This document shows positions 51,107-59,519 of a DNA stretch of 64,000 bases, piece by piece. This stretch comes from Pseudonocardia sp. CNS-004 (GTDB taxonomy: Bacteria > Actinomycetota > Actinomycetes > Mycobacteriales > Pseudonocardiaceae). Below the pieces are notes generated by a model. That model was not told the DNA's origin. It did no database searches and saw only the letters and a program-made list of their open reading frames with translations. Positions within the stretch are counted from its first letter, which is position 1; every line of letters begins with the position of its first letter. The stretch is from positions 62,001-126,000 of the forward strand of contig MKJV01000112.1 of NCBI GenBank assembly GCA_001942185.1. Direction: 5' to 3'. The position numbers were made by a program, and so were the translations under genes.

Positions 51107-51952
51107 ATGGTTGGGGCCGATCGATACGTGATCGTCGTGTTCCAGGGGTCGGCCCGACCGTGGTCCGTACTCCGGGACGTGGACGAGCTGGCATCGGTCA
51201 ACGGCACCATCGGGCCCGCCGAGGAGATGACGATCCCCGTCACCGACGACGGCCTGCTGCGCGGCGACGGCGTGTTCGAGGTCGCCCGCCTCTACGGCGG
51301 CCGCCCGTACGCCTGGGACGAGCACCTCGAGCGGCTCCAGCGCTCCGCGGCGAACGTCCGGCTGGAGTTCGACCTCGACGCCGCGAAGGCGGAGGTCGAC
51401 GCACTGCTGGCCAGGGCCGGTGCCGGCGACGGGACGATCCGGCTGGTCATCACCCGCGGCGGGCGGCGGATCGCGATCCTCGCCCCGCTGCCGGCGCATC
51501 GCCCCACCACCACGCTCGCGACCGTCACCTACGCCCCCACCCGGGTGCTCGACGCCGTCAAGTCGCTGTCCTACGCGGCGAACATGCTGGCCGGCCGCAT
51601 GGCCGCGGAGTCGGGCGCCGGCGAGGCGTTGCTCGTCACCCCGCACGGGCGGGTCCTCGAAGCGCCGACGTCGGCGTTCTTCTACGTGCTCGACGGCCGC
51701 CTGCACACCCCGCCACTCGCCGACCACATCCTCGACTCGATCACCCGCCGCCACGTCCTCGAACTCACCGGCGCGACCGCCCGGGTCCTGCACCGCGACC
51801 AGCTCGCCGAGCTGGAGGAGGCGTTCCTCGCCTCGACCACCCGCGAGGTCCAGCCGGTGGCCGCGATCGACGGGCGGGCGCTGCCGCGTGCGCCGGGACC
51901 GCACACGGTCACGGCCGCCGAGTGGCTGCGGCAGCGGATCGACGCAAGCTGA
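51107..51952 (+). CDS. Class IV PLP aminotransferase / aminodeoxychorismate lyase family
   Basis: An intact protein of about 281 residues. DDGLLRGDGVFEVARLYGGR near residue 46 is the fold-type IV entry motif; the PLP lysine lies in RVLDAVKSLSYAANMLAGRM near residue 150; EALLVTPHGRVLEAPTSAFF contains the conserved glutamate and the phosphate-binding loop; SITRRHVLEL and LAELEEAFLASTTREVQPV complete the family. Whether it is a branched-chain aminotransferase or PabC cannot be decided, although the length of ~280 fits PabC better. GTG 51128 is an alternative start. It is monocistronic. Confidence 0.88.
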   Translation: MVGADRYVIVVFQGSARPWSVLRDVDELASVNGTIGPAEEMTIPVTDDGLLRGDGVFEVARLYGGRPYAWDEHLERLQRSAANVRLEFDLDAAKAEVDALLARAGAGDGTIRLVITRGGRRIAILAPLPAHRPTTTLATVTYAPTRVLDAVKSLSYAANMLAGRMAAESGAGEALLVTPHGRVLEAPTSAFFYVLDGRLHTPPLADHILDSITRRHVLELTGATARVLHRDQLAELEEAFLASTTREVQPVAAIDGRALPRAPGPHTVTAAEWLRQRIDAS

Positions 51953-51967
51953 CGCAGGGGCCGTGCA

Positions 51968-52126
51968 TCACCGGCGATGCCGGCCGCGGCTCCGCAGAAC
52001 CGCGCCGGCGATCCGCAGCTCGATCGACGATCTCCGGCGCGGCGGGCGGGCGAGCCGGTAGCCGAGCACCCCGCCGATCACCGCCAGACCCAGGTGGGTG
52101 AACACGAGCAGCACGACCGGGGTCAC
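51968..52126 (-). CDS. Small single-helix membrane protein
   Basis: A 52-residue protein from GTG 52126, overlapping the stop of the upstream gene as GTGA. It has one transmembrane segment (PVVLLVFTHLGLAVIGGVLG) and an Arg-rich tail (YRLARPPRRRSSIELRIAG). The coupling suggests it is real and expressed with the Cys-containing neighbour. Function unknown. Confidence 0.55.
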   Translation of the reverse strand: MTPVVLLVFTHLGLAVIGGVLGYRLARPPRRRSSIELRIAGAVLRSRGRHRR

Positions 52127-52365
52127 CTGCGGTGGTGCGTGCGGATGTACCGCGCAGCCTCGGCAATCCGGCTCAGCGGGCACGGCGCGGGAAGGTGCGG
52201 CGTGCCGGTTCCAGGGATGCCACACGCACGGCAGAGCCCGATGGCATCGGGCACGTGGATACGCAGGAGCGCCGCGATCACGTCAGGCATGTCGGCCAGG
52301 GCGTCAGCGACTGGATCTGTAGGTTCGCGCACGGGTCTCGTCCCTCTCGACAGGGTCGGGATCAA
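52123..52365 (-). CDS. Small Cys-containing hypothetical protein
   Basis: An 80-residue frame. DPVADALADMPDVIAALLRI is a helical stretch, and LCRACGIPGTGTPHLPAPCP holds a C-x2-C...C arrangement that could bind a metal; the end SRIAEAARYIRTHHRR is basic. Similar small proteins occur beside excisionase-like or BldC-like genes in actinobacteria. It is divergent from the BldC-like gene and may share its promoter region with GTTGCAAACG repeats. Confidence 0.55.
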   Translation of the reverse strand: MIPTLSRGTRPVREPTDPVADALADMPDVIAALLRIHVPDAIGLCRACGIPGTGTPHLPAPCPLSRIAEAARYIRTHHRR

Positions 52366-52416
52366 GGGCCGTCGCAGGTGTCACCAGCACCTTCGTCGGC
52401 CCGTCTGCACCAAAAC

Positions 52417-52511
52417 GTTGCAAACGCTAGCAGACGCATCGATCACTTGTATTGGTTGCAAACGTCTCAGCAGCCACCAAGTCCTCGGTTCTGATGCATA
52501 CGTTGCACCCG
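52417..52511 (+). promoter_or_regulatory. Direct-repeat operator region upstream of the BldC-like gene
   Basis: GTTGCAAACG occurs exactly at 52417-52426 and 52455-52464 in the same orientation, and a related GTTGCACCCG at 52502-52511 touches the GTG start. BldC-type regulators are known to bind arrays of direct repeats cooperatively, so this looks like an autoregulatory site that also serves the divergent small genes. Confidence 0.65.
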
Positions 52512-52702
52512 TGCCACCTGAAGAGCTGCTGACGACAGGAGAGACCGCGAAGCGTCTCGGCCTGTCCCGCAGCACGCTGTGGCGGTACGTCAAAGCAGGG
52601 TTGATCGAGCCCGACCTGGTCACCGCAGGCGGGCACTTCCGATTCGACCCCGAGCACGTCCGGCGCCAACTCCGCGCACTCCAGCAGCGCGGAGACAGCT
52701 AG
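52511..52702 (+). CDS. BldC/MerR-like helix-turn-helix DNA-binding protein
   Basis: A 63-residue protein from GTG 52511. ELLTTGETAKRLGLSRSTLW followed by RYVKAGLIEPDLVTAGGHFR is the winged MerR-type helix-turn-helix of BldC and excisionase-like proteins; the tail FDPEHVRRQLRALQQRG is a short helix. BldC represses developmental genes in Streptomyces; this paralogue could be a local regulator or a remnant excisionase. The start is defined by length and by the absence of protein-like sequence upstream. It probably binds the repeats at 52417-52511. Confidence 0.82.
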   Translation: MPPEELLTTGETAKRLGLSRSTLWRYVKAGLIEPDLVTAGGHFRFDPEHVRRQLRALQQRGDS

Positions 52703-52827
52703 ACCCGAGCGCACCCCCCCGTACCTCCCACGGCGTACGCCGCACTCCCCCCGTGGGTGCGGCGACGCAGCCGAGAAGCCGACGCCGGGCAGACGCCCTC
52801 AGCGGCGCCTCGGATCAGCCTTCTCGT

Positions 52828-54075
52828 ATGAGCATCCCGACCTACGCACCAGGATTCGACCAGGTCACGCACGAGCTGCGGACACACGCACACGGCCGCG
52901 TGCACCTCCCCGGCGACGCCGAGTACGAGCGGCAACGAGACGCCCTCCACGGAGCGCCTGCCGTCGTCGTCGACGCCGAGAGCGTAGCCGACGTCCGGGC
53001 GACGGTGCTCACCGCCCACCGCGGCGGCCTGCCGCTCGCCGTGCTCTCGACCGGCCACGGCACGGTCGCCGCGTCGGACGGCGGCTTGCTCCTGCGCACG
53101 TCACGGATGGCGCAGGTGCTGGTCGACCCCGACCGCCGGACCGTCCGGGTGGGCCCGGGCGCCCGGTGGGGCGAGGTGGTCGCCGCTGCCGAACCGTTCG
53201 GGCTCGCCCCGCTGTCCGGGGACACGCCGTCGGTCGGTGTCGTCGGCTACACCCTCGGCGGCGGGCTGTCCTGGCTGTCGCGCAAGTACGGGTTCGCGGC
53301 CGACAGCCTGATCAGGGCCGAGCTCGTTACCGCGAACGGCAGGCTGGTCGTCGCCGACCGGCACCGCCACCCCGACCTGTTCTGGGCCATCCGCGGCGGC
53401 AGCGGCAACTTCGGAGTCGTCACCTCGCTCGAGCTGCGCCTGTTCCCGGTGCCGAGCGTCTACGGAGGCCGGGCCGAGTTCCCGGCCGACGCGGCCGGCC
53501 CCGTCCTGCGGTACCTGGCCGCCCACGCCGACGAACTGCCCGACGAGCTGTCGGTGTCGGTCGTGGCGGGCCCGGAGTCGGTGGTGATCCGCGCCGTGCA
53601 CGCGGGCGAGGGCGGCCGGGCCGCGCTGCAGCCGCTGCTCGACGCCGCAGGCACCCCGACCTCCGACACGTTCCGCCGGATGCGCTACTCCGAGGTGTCG
53701 ACGATCGGCGGCACGCCGCCGATCACGTTCGCGATGTACGACGAACTCTCGCCGGACACGATCGCGGCGATCGTCGAGAGCGGCCTGACCGTCGAGGTCA
53801 AGCACTGTGGCGGGGCGATCGCGCACCCGGCGCACGACGACCCCGGCCCGGTCAGCCACCGCGACGCCCGGTTCGTCATGAAGATCGCCGCGCCGGCCGC
53901 CGACGCAATCACAGCCACCGCCACCGGCGGGTCGTTCCTCAACTTCCTGCACGACACGACGCGAACGCACACCGCGTTCACGCCGGAGAACCACCGCAGG
54001 CTGCGCGAGATCAAGACGGCCTACGACCCGGCGAACCTCTTCCGGGGCAACCACAACATCCGGCCGCTCGCGTAG
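52828..54075 (+). CDS. FAD-binding (PCMH/BBE) oxidoreductase
   Basis: An intact 415-residue protein. The PP-loop segment LAVLSTGHGTVAASDGGLLL, DRRTVRVGPGARWGEVVAAA, VVGYTLGGGLSWLSRKYGFA and RGGSGNFGVVTSLELRLFPV define the berberine-bridge/PCMH flavoprotein family. The histidine in TGHGT can carry FAD; the cysteine of bicovalent members is not present. The BBE tail is YDPANLFRGNHNIRPL. These enzymes oxidise alcohols, alkaloids or sugars. No signal peptide is seen. It is followed by an iron-regulated gene 48 bp downstream but is not clearly part of that unit. Confidence 0.88.
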   Translation: MSIPTYAPGFDQVTHELRTHAHGRVHLPGDAEYERQRDALHGAPAVVVDAESVADVRATVLTAHRGGLPLAVLSTGHGTVAASDGGLLLRTSRMAQVLVDPDRRTVRVGPGARWGEVVAAAEPFGLAPLSGDTPSVGVVGYTLGGGLSWLSRKYGFAADSLIRAELVTANGRLVVADRHRHPDLFWAIRGGSGNFGVVTSLELRLFPVPSVYGGRAEFPADAAGPVLRYLAAHADELPDELSVSVVAGPESVVIRAVHAGEGGRAALQPLLDAAGTPTSDTFRRMRYSEVSTIGGTPPITFAMYDELSPDTIAAIVESGLTVEVKHCGGAIAHPAHDDPGPVSHRDARFVMKIAAPAADAITATATGGSFLNFLHDTTRTHTAFTPENHRRLREIKTAYDPANLFRGNHNIRPLA

Positions 54076-54095
54076 CTCACACCGACTCGACAACC

Positions 54096-54111
54096 AAGGT
54101 CAGCCTTACTT
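54096..54111 (+). promoter_or_regulatory. IdeR/DmdR-type iron box
   Basis: AAGGTCAGCCTTACTT at 54096-54111 fits the iron-box core AGGTNAGNCTNACCT with a few mismatches, and overlaps the likely -10 region (TACTTAAT) of the siderophore-binding gene that starts at 54123. Binding of an IdeR-type repressor with Fe2+ would shut off transcription. Confidence 0.72.
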
Positions 54112-54122
54112 AATCTCCCGCC

Positions 54123-55127
54123 ATGCCCTCGACCGTGCTCGACGCCACCCGCCGGGAGTTCCTCGCGATCCTGGCCGCCGCCGGGCTGCTGCCCGCCTGC
54201 TCCGCCGACCCGGGGAGCGAGCCCACCGCACCCGCCACCCGCACGGTGCAGCACCCGCTCGGCACGGCCGAGGTCCCGATCGCGCCCGCCCGTGTGATCG
54301 CACTCGACCGCCGGGCCGCGCTCCCGCACCTGCTCGCCCTCGGCGTCACACCGATCGCCGCCCTCACCTACGAGAGCATCATCGGCACCCCGTTCCCGCA
54401 GGTCGTGGCCGAGCAGGCGAGGGACGTGGCGGTGCTCCCCACGGGCGGGAGCGCCGACGACCCGAACCTGGAGGCGGTCGCCGCCCTCCGGCCGGACCTC
54501 GTGATCGGCTGGACGAACGGGATCGAGGAGGTGTACCCGGCCCTCTCCGCGATCGCACCGACCGTCGCCGTCGACGTGGACTTCACCGACGCCTCGGTCA
54601 GCCTCCGGTCGATCGCCGCCGCACTGGGCCGCGAGGCGGAGGGCGAGGCGGTGGTCGCGGCGTTCGAGGAGCGCCGCGCCGCCCGGCTGCGGGAGATCGG
54701 CGCCATCGGCACCGTGTCCGTGGTCCTCAGCATCGGTGACCAGCAGTTCCGCGTCTACCAGCCCACCGGCTCCTCGGTGGCCCGCTGGCTCGCCGAGGCC
54801 GGCGGACGGATCGTGCCCGACATCGCCTCGGCGAACGGCGAGCCGTACGGCGACGAGTACGTGCTGATCAGCCCGGAGAACCTCGGCCAGGTCACCGGCG
54901 ACACGATCGTCGTCATGCACAACACCGGCGCCGCCGGCGAGGCCGCACTCGCCGAACTGGAGGGCTCCCCGCTCTGGCCGACACTGCCCGCCGTGCAGGC
55001 CGGGCGCGTCGTGAAGATCAACTCACAGGAGTCGGTGGGGTCGTACGGGTTCCAGGGGTACGGCTCCGTGCTCGACGCACTCGTCGACCAGTGGACGGCG
55101 CTCGGAACGCGTCAGCTCGACGAGTAG
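54123..55127 (+). CDS. Iron-siderophore ABC transporter substrate-binding lipoprotein
   Basis: An intact 334-residue protein. The signal sequence has twin arginines and a lipobox (TRREFLAILAAAGLLPACS), so it may use Tat and is lipid-anchored. The type III periplasmic-binding fold shows in ARVIALDRRAALPHLLALGV, NLEAVAALRPDLVIGWTNGI and GRVVKINSQESVGSYGFQGY. Family members bind ferric siderophores (FepB/FhuD-type). The upstream iron box supports the role. No permease or ATPase genes lie in this window, so it must work with a transporter elsewhere. Confidence 0.9.
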   Translation: MPSTVLDATRREFLAILAAAGLLPACSADPGSEPTAPATRTVQHPLGTAEVPIAPARVIALDRRAALPHLLALGVTPIAALTYESIIGTPFPQVVAEQARDVAVLPTGGSADDPNLEAVAALRPDLVIGWTNGIEEVYPALSAIAPTVAVDVDFTDASVSLRSIAAALGREAEGEAVVAAFEERRAARLREIGAIGTVSVVLSIGDQQFRVYQPTGSSVARWLAEAGGRIVPDIASANGEPYGDEYVLISPENLGQVTGDTIVVMHNTGAAGEAALAELEGSPLWPTLPAVQAGRVVKINSQESVGSYGFQGYGSVLDALVDQWTALGTRQLDE

Positions 55128-55397
55128 TGCCGTCTCGGCCAGTAGCCGTCGACGATCAGAGCCGGGCTGCCGAGCCGCCAACGGCTCGTGATCACCGGAA
55201 ATGGTGCCGGGGCGACTGATCTGTCGTCTCACCACCACTGCGACGATCGACGCGCACATGATCGGCCGAAGTGGTGCCAGGGCGTCACATCCGGCGCTCT
55301 CGAACCACTTCCCGTGATCACACCCCGCGTGGACGGTGCCCAGCGAGGACGATCCCGCAACGATCACCGGGGTCGGTGCTCCGGGGACACGCCTCGC
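55128..55397. repeat. Intergenic region with GTGATCACCGGAA-type repeats
   Basis: Related segments occur at 55188-55214 (GTGATCACCGGAAATGGTGC), at 55258-55284 (direct, GGCCGAAGTGGTGCCAGGGC) and, inverted, at 55302-55322 (reverse complement GTGATCACGGGAAGTGGTT), with a weaker one at 55361. The first and third could pair as a long-range stem. No coding sequence is evident. Purpose unknown; terminator-like folding or a repeat family are options. Confidence 0.55.
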
Positions 55398-55920
55398 CTA
55401 GAGCATCGTCAACAACATCCCCGCCATGCCGCCGTTCATCAGCGCGTGGTCAGCGGCGTCGAGCCGCGGCACCGGCGCGCTGCGGTGCTCCTCGACCACC
55501 GACCCGAGCGCGGCGCTGCCGAGCGGCACCAGGAAGGCGAGGGTGACCACCTGCATCCACAGCTGCCCGGTCATCAGCCAGGGCATCGCCGCGAGCATCC
55601 ACACCATCGCCACGAGAACGAGCAGGTGCTGGGCGCCGCCGTCGCGCCCGCGTTCCGCGGAACGCAGTGCGCGCAGGACGAACACGGCGGCAAGCAGCCC
55701 GAACACCGCGAGCTGCACGATGCCGGCCGGCGTGCCCGGCGCCGGCCACCCCCACACCATCCCGATCATCGCGACGCTCATCAGCAGGTGGGCGAGCGCG
55801 ACCACCCGGGCTCCGCGGGCGGCGGGCGCGAACAGCCGGACCGACGAGGACAGCCCGGTGACGGTGAAGGCCGCCGTGAACGCGAGCGCCGGCACCAGGG
55901 ACGGGGACACCCGGACCTCC
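55398..55920 (-). CDS. DUF5134 family integral membrane protein
   Basis: About 174 residues from GTG 55920, which follows GGGGAGG. Five hydrophobic segments are visible, for example LVPALAFTAAFTVTGLSSSV, VVALAHLLMSVAMIGMVWG, GIVQLAVFGLLAAVFVLRAL, LLVLVAMVWMLAAMPWLMTG and VVTLAFLVPLGSAALGSVV. The ending LDAADHALMNGGMAGMLLTM is characteristic of DUF5134 and carries His/Met residues that could bind copper. The function is unproven. Palindromic AGCAACC sites upstream suggest control by a dimeric regulator. Confidence 0.8.
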
Positions 55921-55946
55921 CCACTCGTGGCAGCACGACCGTCAAA

Positions 55947-55983
55947 TAGCAACCATAAGGTTGCTATTCAAGTTATGGCAACC
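55947..55983. promoter_or_regulatory. Overlapping inverted repeats in the DUF5134 promoter
   Basis: TAGCAACC-ATAA-GGTTGCTA (55947-55966) is a perfect palindrome. Its right arm also forms a second, wider inverted repeat, GGTTGC (55959-55964) with GCAACC (55978-55983). The AT-rich core suits a promoter with operator for an ArsR/MarR-like repressor. Confidence 0.68.
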
Positions 55984-56002
55984 CGAGGATTGCGTCAAGC
56001 CG

Positions 56003-57004
56003 CTACTTCGGGGGCAGCGTGCGCGCGTGGGCGGCGCCGCGCTCGACCCACGCGGCGAGCTGGGCGTCGGCACGCAGGTCATCAGGCTCGACGCGGAGGA
56101 AGCCCTTCATGGTGCGGCCACCCATCACCGTGGGGAACGCGGCCGTGGACTCCAGCAGCCGTTCCCGCTCGGATGGGTCGATGCGCACCAGGATCCCGCC
56201 CTCACGGCTGGCGCAGACCGCCATGTTGCCGCGGAGGAGGAACGCCAGCCCGCCGAACATCTTCTGCTCGGTGAGGTCCGGATCGCCGAGGAGGAGGTCC
56301 CGGATCCGCTCCGCGAGCTCGTCGTCGTAGGCCACGCGCCGGACGCTACGCGGGGCCACCGACATCGGCGGCGTCCGCCGCACGAGGAGGCCGGGTACGC
56401 GATCGCGCGGCACGAGTTCCGTGACCACCGCGGGCGACAACAGCGTGAGCAGGCGATAGACCGTGGCGTGGTCGGCCTCGAGGTGCCGGTGGTGGATCGG
56501 CTCGTGGTGCATGATCCGGTTGCGCAGGACGACGACGTTCGAGAAGTCCTGGTGCAGCGCCCGGCGGGCCGCTCCGGGGAACACGCGGTGCAGGGCCGGG
56601 ACCCAGAGCGTCCGGTGGTACCGACCGCTCATCAGCGAGATCCAGAACCCGAACGTCAGCTGGGCGACGACGTCGTCGGCCGCTTCCGGACGCTGCTGGA
56701 GCTGGGCCAACTGCCGTTTCGCCTCGGCCACCTTCCGCTTCCCGTTGTTGTCCAGGGGCGCCGACCGCCACCAGTCGGAACGGGAGAACGTCGTGGCGAG
56801 GGTGCGGTGCAACGCGTTCCGCAATGCCAGTTCGAGGCGGTTGAGCGGCACCACGAAAGCGGCGGCGACCTCGAGGTTCCACCATTCCAGCTCGATCGCC
56901 GCCTCGGTGTCTCCCCCGGTGGCCACCAGGTAGGGGGTGAACCGCGGCGTCGAAAGGACCGCGCTGACCCATGCGGGAGGCTCGGCGCCCACGGTTTCCT
57001 CCAT
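56003..57004 (-). CDS. Abi-family (HEPN) protein in frame with a TfoX N-terminal-like domain
   Basis: As assembled, one frame of about 333 residues. Residues 1-215 match Abi_2/AbiF-type proteins: STPRFTPYLVATGGDTEAAI, EVAAAFVVPLNRLELALRNA, LTFGFWISLMSGRYHRTLW, and the HEPN RNase motif RNRIMHHEPIHHR near residue 160 (R-x4-6-H). From about residue 223 a TfoX_N domain follows: AYDDELAERIRDLLLGDPDL, EQKMFGGLAFLLRGNMAVCA, MKGFLRVEPDDLRADAQLAA. No stop separates them; a GTG at about 56336 could start TfoX separately, and a neighbouring frame has a stop at 56346, so a hidden frameshift could make two genes. GTG 56992, just after GGAGG, is an alternative start. Abi HEPN proteins cleave RNA in phage defence. 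Confidence 0.8.
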   Translation of the reverse strand: MEETVGAEPPAWVSAVLSTPRFTPYLVATGGDTEAAIELEWWNLEVAAAFVVPLNRLELALRNALHRTLATTFSRSDWWRSAPLDNNGKRKVAEAKRQLAQLQQRPEAADDVVAQLTFGFWISLMSGRYHRTLWVPALHRVFPGAARRALHQDFSNVVVLRNRIMHHEPIHHRHLEADHATVYRLLTLLSPAVVTELVPRDRVPGLLVRRTPPMSVAPRSVRRVAYDDELAERIRDLLLGDPDLTEQKMFGGLAFLLRGNMAVCASREGGILVRIDPSERERLLESTAAFPTVMGGRTMKGFLRVEPDDLRADAQLAAWVERGAAHARTLPPK

Positions 57005-57009
57005 CGTTC

Positions 57010-57110
57010 GACAGGGGGCAGCCGGTGCGGGCCGTGCTAAACTCGTGCCGTAAGCCCCGGGTCGCCCCTGCTCCTGCATGCCGCCCGGGGCAAGCTCTTT
57101 TCCAGGCGCC
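57010..57110 (-). ncRNA. Candidate structured RNA upstream of the Abi-family gene
   Basis: Between the Abi gene and the divergent M13 gene, GCCCCGGG (57054-57061) and CCCGGGGC (57084-57091) form a stable stem with a 22-nt loop; on the minus strand it is followed by CTTACGGCACGAGTTTAGCA. Abi_2/AbiF proteins are known to be paired with a small RNA encoded just upstream. The position fits, but the RNA family match is inference. Confidence 0.45.
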
Positions 57111-57187
57111 ATTCGGACGCGACGTTATCGCGACGCCCCGACAGGCAGCCGGAGCACGCCCCGCACGCCGGCAGGCATGATGGGGCC

Positions 57188-59148
57188 GTGACGACCTCTG
57201 CACTCCGCTCGGGTCTCGACCTGCAGTGGGTCGACCCCGCCATCCGCCCCCAGGACGACCTGTTCGGCCACATCAACGGCACGTGGCTGCGCACGCACGT
57301 CATCCCCGACGACCGCGCGCAGGACGGCGCGTTCCGGGCGCTGTACGACAAGGCGGAGGAGGACGTGCGCGCCATCGTCGAGGGGGCCGCGGGCGAGGCG
57401 GGCCCCGACGCGCGCAAGATCGCCGACCTGTACGCGTCGTTCATGGACGTCGAGCGGATCGAGGCGCTCGGCACGGCGCCGCTGCAGCCGTTGCTCGACG
57501 AGATCGCGGGGGCCACCGACAAGGCGGAGCTCGCCGCCGTGCTGGGCCGCCGGCAGCGGGAGGCGCGCGCCGCACTGGTCGGCGCGTTCGTGTCCACCGA
57601 CCCGAAGAACGCCACCCGGTACCTGGTGCAGCTCGAACAGTCGGGGCTGGGGCTGCCCGACGAGTCCTACTACCGCGAGGACGCCTACGCCGAGATCCGC
57701 ACGGCGTACGTCGCGCACCTCACGCGCCTCGCCGGGCTGGTCGGGCTGCCCGACCCGGCCGGGCTCGCCGAACGGGTGATGGACCTGGAGACCGCGCTCG
57801 CCGCCGTCTCGTGGGACCGCGTCACCAACCGCGACGCGGAGAAGACCTACACGCTCATGACGCTGCCGGCGCTGCGGCAGAACAACCCGGAGTTCGACTG
57901 GGAGTCGTGGCTCACGGCGTACGGCGCCCCCGACGGCGCGTTCGACGAGATCGTCGTGCGGCAGCCGAGCTTCGTCGCCGCGGCCGCGAAGCTGTGGGAG
58001 GAGCGGCCGCTCTCGCAGTGGCAGGAGTGGCTCGCGATCCACACGGCGTCCGCGTGCGCCGACTACCTCACCGACGCGATCGTCGAGGAGGACTTCGACT
58101 TCCACGGCCGCACGCTGTCGGGCACACCGCAGCTGCGGGAGCGGTGGAAGCGCGGGGTCGGGGTCGTCCAGGGCGCGCTCGGGGAGTCGGTCGGCAGGCT
58201 GTACGTCGAGCGGCACTTCCCCGCCGCCGCGAAGGAGCGGATGGTCGAGCTCGTCGCCAACCTCGTCGAGGCCTACCGGCAGAGCATCAGCACGCTGGAC
58301 TGGATGAGCCCCGCCACCCGGGAACGGGCGCTCACCAAGCTCGGCAAGTTCGGGTCGAAGATCGGCTACCCGGAGAAGTGGAAGGACTACTCGGCCCTGG
58401 AGATCCGGGCCGACGACCTGCTCGGCAACGCGCTGCGCGCCGGGGCCTGGTACACCGACTTCCAGCTCGGCAAGATCGGCAACCCGGTCGACCGCGACGA
58501 GTGGCTGATGACGCCGCAGACCGTCAACGCCTACTACCACCCGCGGATGAACGAGATCGTGTTCCCGGCCGCGATCCTGCAACCGCCGTTCTTCGACGCC
58601 GAGGCCGACGACGCGGCCAACTACGGCGGGATCGGCGCCGTCATCGGCCACGAGATCGGCCACGGGTTCGACGACCAGGGCTCCAAGTACGACGGCGACG
58701 GCACCATGACCGACTGGTGGGAGCCGGGCGACCGCGCCGAGTTCGAACGCCGCGCCCAGGCGCTGATCGACCAGTTCGACGCGCTGTCCCCCGCCGGGCT
58801 GCCCGACCACAAGGTCAACGGCTCCCTCACCGTCGGCGAGAACATCGGTGACCTCGGCGGGCTGACCATCGCGATCAAGGCGTACCAGATCGCGACGGCA
58901 GGCACCGACGCGCCGGTGATCGACGGGTTCACCGGGCTGCAGCGGGTGCTGATCGGCTGGGCGCAGGTGTGGCGGATCGTCACCCGGGAGGCCGAGGCGG
59001 TCCGGCGGCTCGCCGTCGACCCGCACTCGCCGCCCGACCAGCGTTGCAACGCGGTCGTCTCGAACCTCGACGCGTTCCACGACGCGTTCGGCGTGCACGA
59101 GGGCGACGCCCTCTACCGGGAGCCGCCGACCGGGTGCGCATCTGGTGA
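57188..59148 (+). CDS. M13-family zinc metallopeptidase (neprilysin-like; frameshift at the 3' end)
   Basis: About 653 residues from GTG 57188. The front QDDLFGHINGTWLRTHVIPD is the M13 N-terminal signature. Zinc and catalytic residues: VIGHEIGHGFDDQGSKYD (HExxH near residue 487) and GENIGDLGGLTIA (the third ligand in ENxxD near 550). NAYYHPRMNEIVFPAAILQP is also typical, and RCNAVVSNLDAFHDAFGVHE leads to the C-terminus. A missing G near 59125 hides the usual final ADRVRIW and the TGA at 59146, which overlaps the next GTG. There is no signal peptide or membrane helix, so it is a cytosolic oligopeptidase like the actinobacterial PepO forms. Confidence 0.92.
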
Positions 59149-59519
59149 CCGCACGCTGGACCAGCGCCGAGTGCGCGGCCGCGTGGGGCGTGAAGCCGGC
59201 GACGTGGCTCGGTTACGTCTCGCGCGGCCAGGCACCGCAGCCGCTGCCGGAGCCCGACGACCAGGGCCGCAGGCTGTGGGATGCCGACGAGGTGCGCGGC
59301 TTCCCGCGGCCGGGGGCCGGTCGCAGCCGTTCCGGTGCGGGCGCCGAGGCGGAGGCGCTGCTCGGGCAGATGCGGGAGGTCGCCGACCGCATGGAGGAGC
59401 TGCGGGCGCGCCAGCGGGAGCTGCTGTCGGCCGGTAAGCGCCAGGGGCTGGAGATCAGCGCGATGGCCAAGGCGCTCGGGATCTCCCGGCAGACGGCGTA
59501 CGGCTGGCTCGCCGACTAG
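59145..59519 (+). CDS. Small helix-turn-helix protein
   Basis: An intact 124-residue protein coupled to the peptidase stop (GTGA). The N-terminal part, RWTSAECAAAWGVKPATWLG with YVSRGQAPQPLPEPDD, resembles an AlpA/MerR-type DNA-reading motif. A helical linker follows (AEALLGQMREVADRMEELRA), and the C-terminus, EISAMAKALGISRQTAYGWL, is a second helix-turn-helix. It is a likely DNA-binding regulator of unknown target. Its TAG stop lies in the CTAG at the left border of the palindromic element. Confidence 0.75.
   Translation: MTARWTSAECAAAWGVKPATWLGYVSRGQAPQPLPEPDDQGRRLWDADEVRGFPRPGAGRSRSGAGAEAEALLGQMREVADRMEELRARQRELLSAGKRQGLEISAMAKALGISRQTAYGWLAD

Noticed and set aside
57125..59098. A 657-codon minus-strand frame opposite the M13 peptidase
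   Set aside because: The plus strand has all M13 signatures; the minus translation is a shadow with long Arg/Val/Asp runs.
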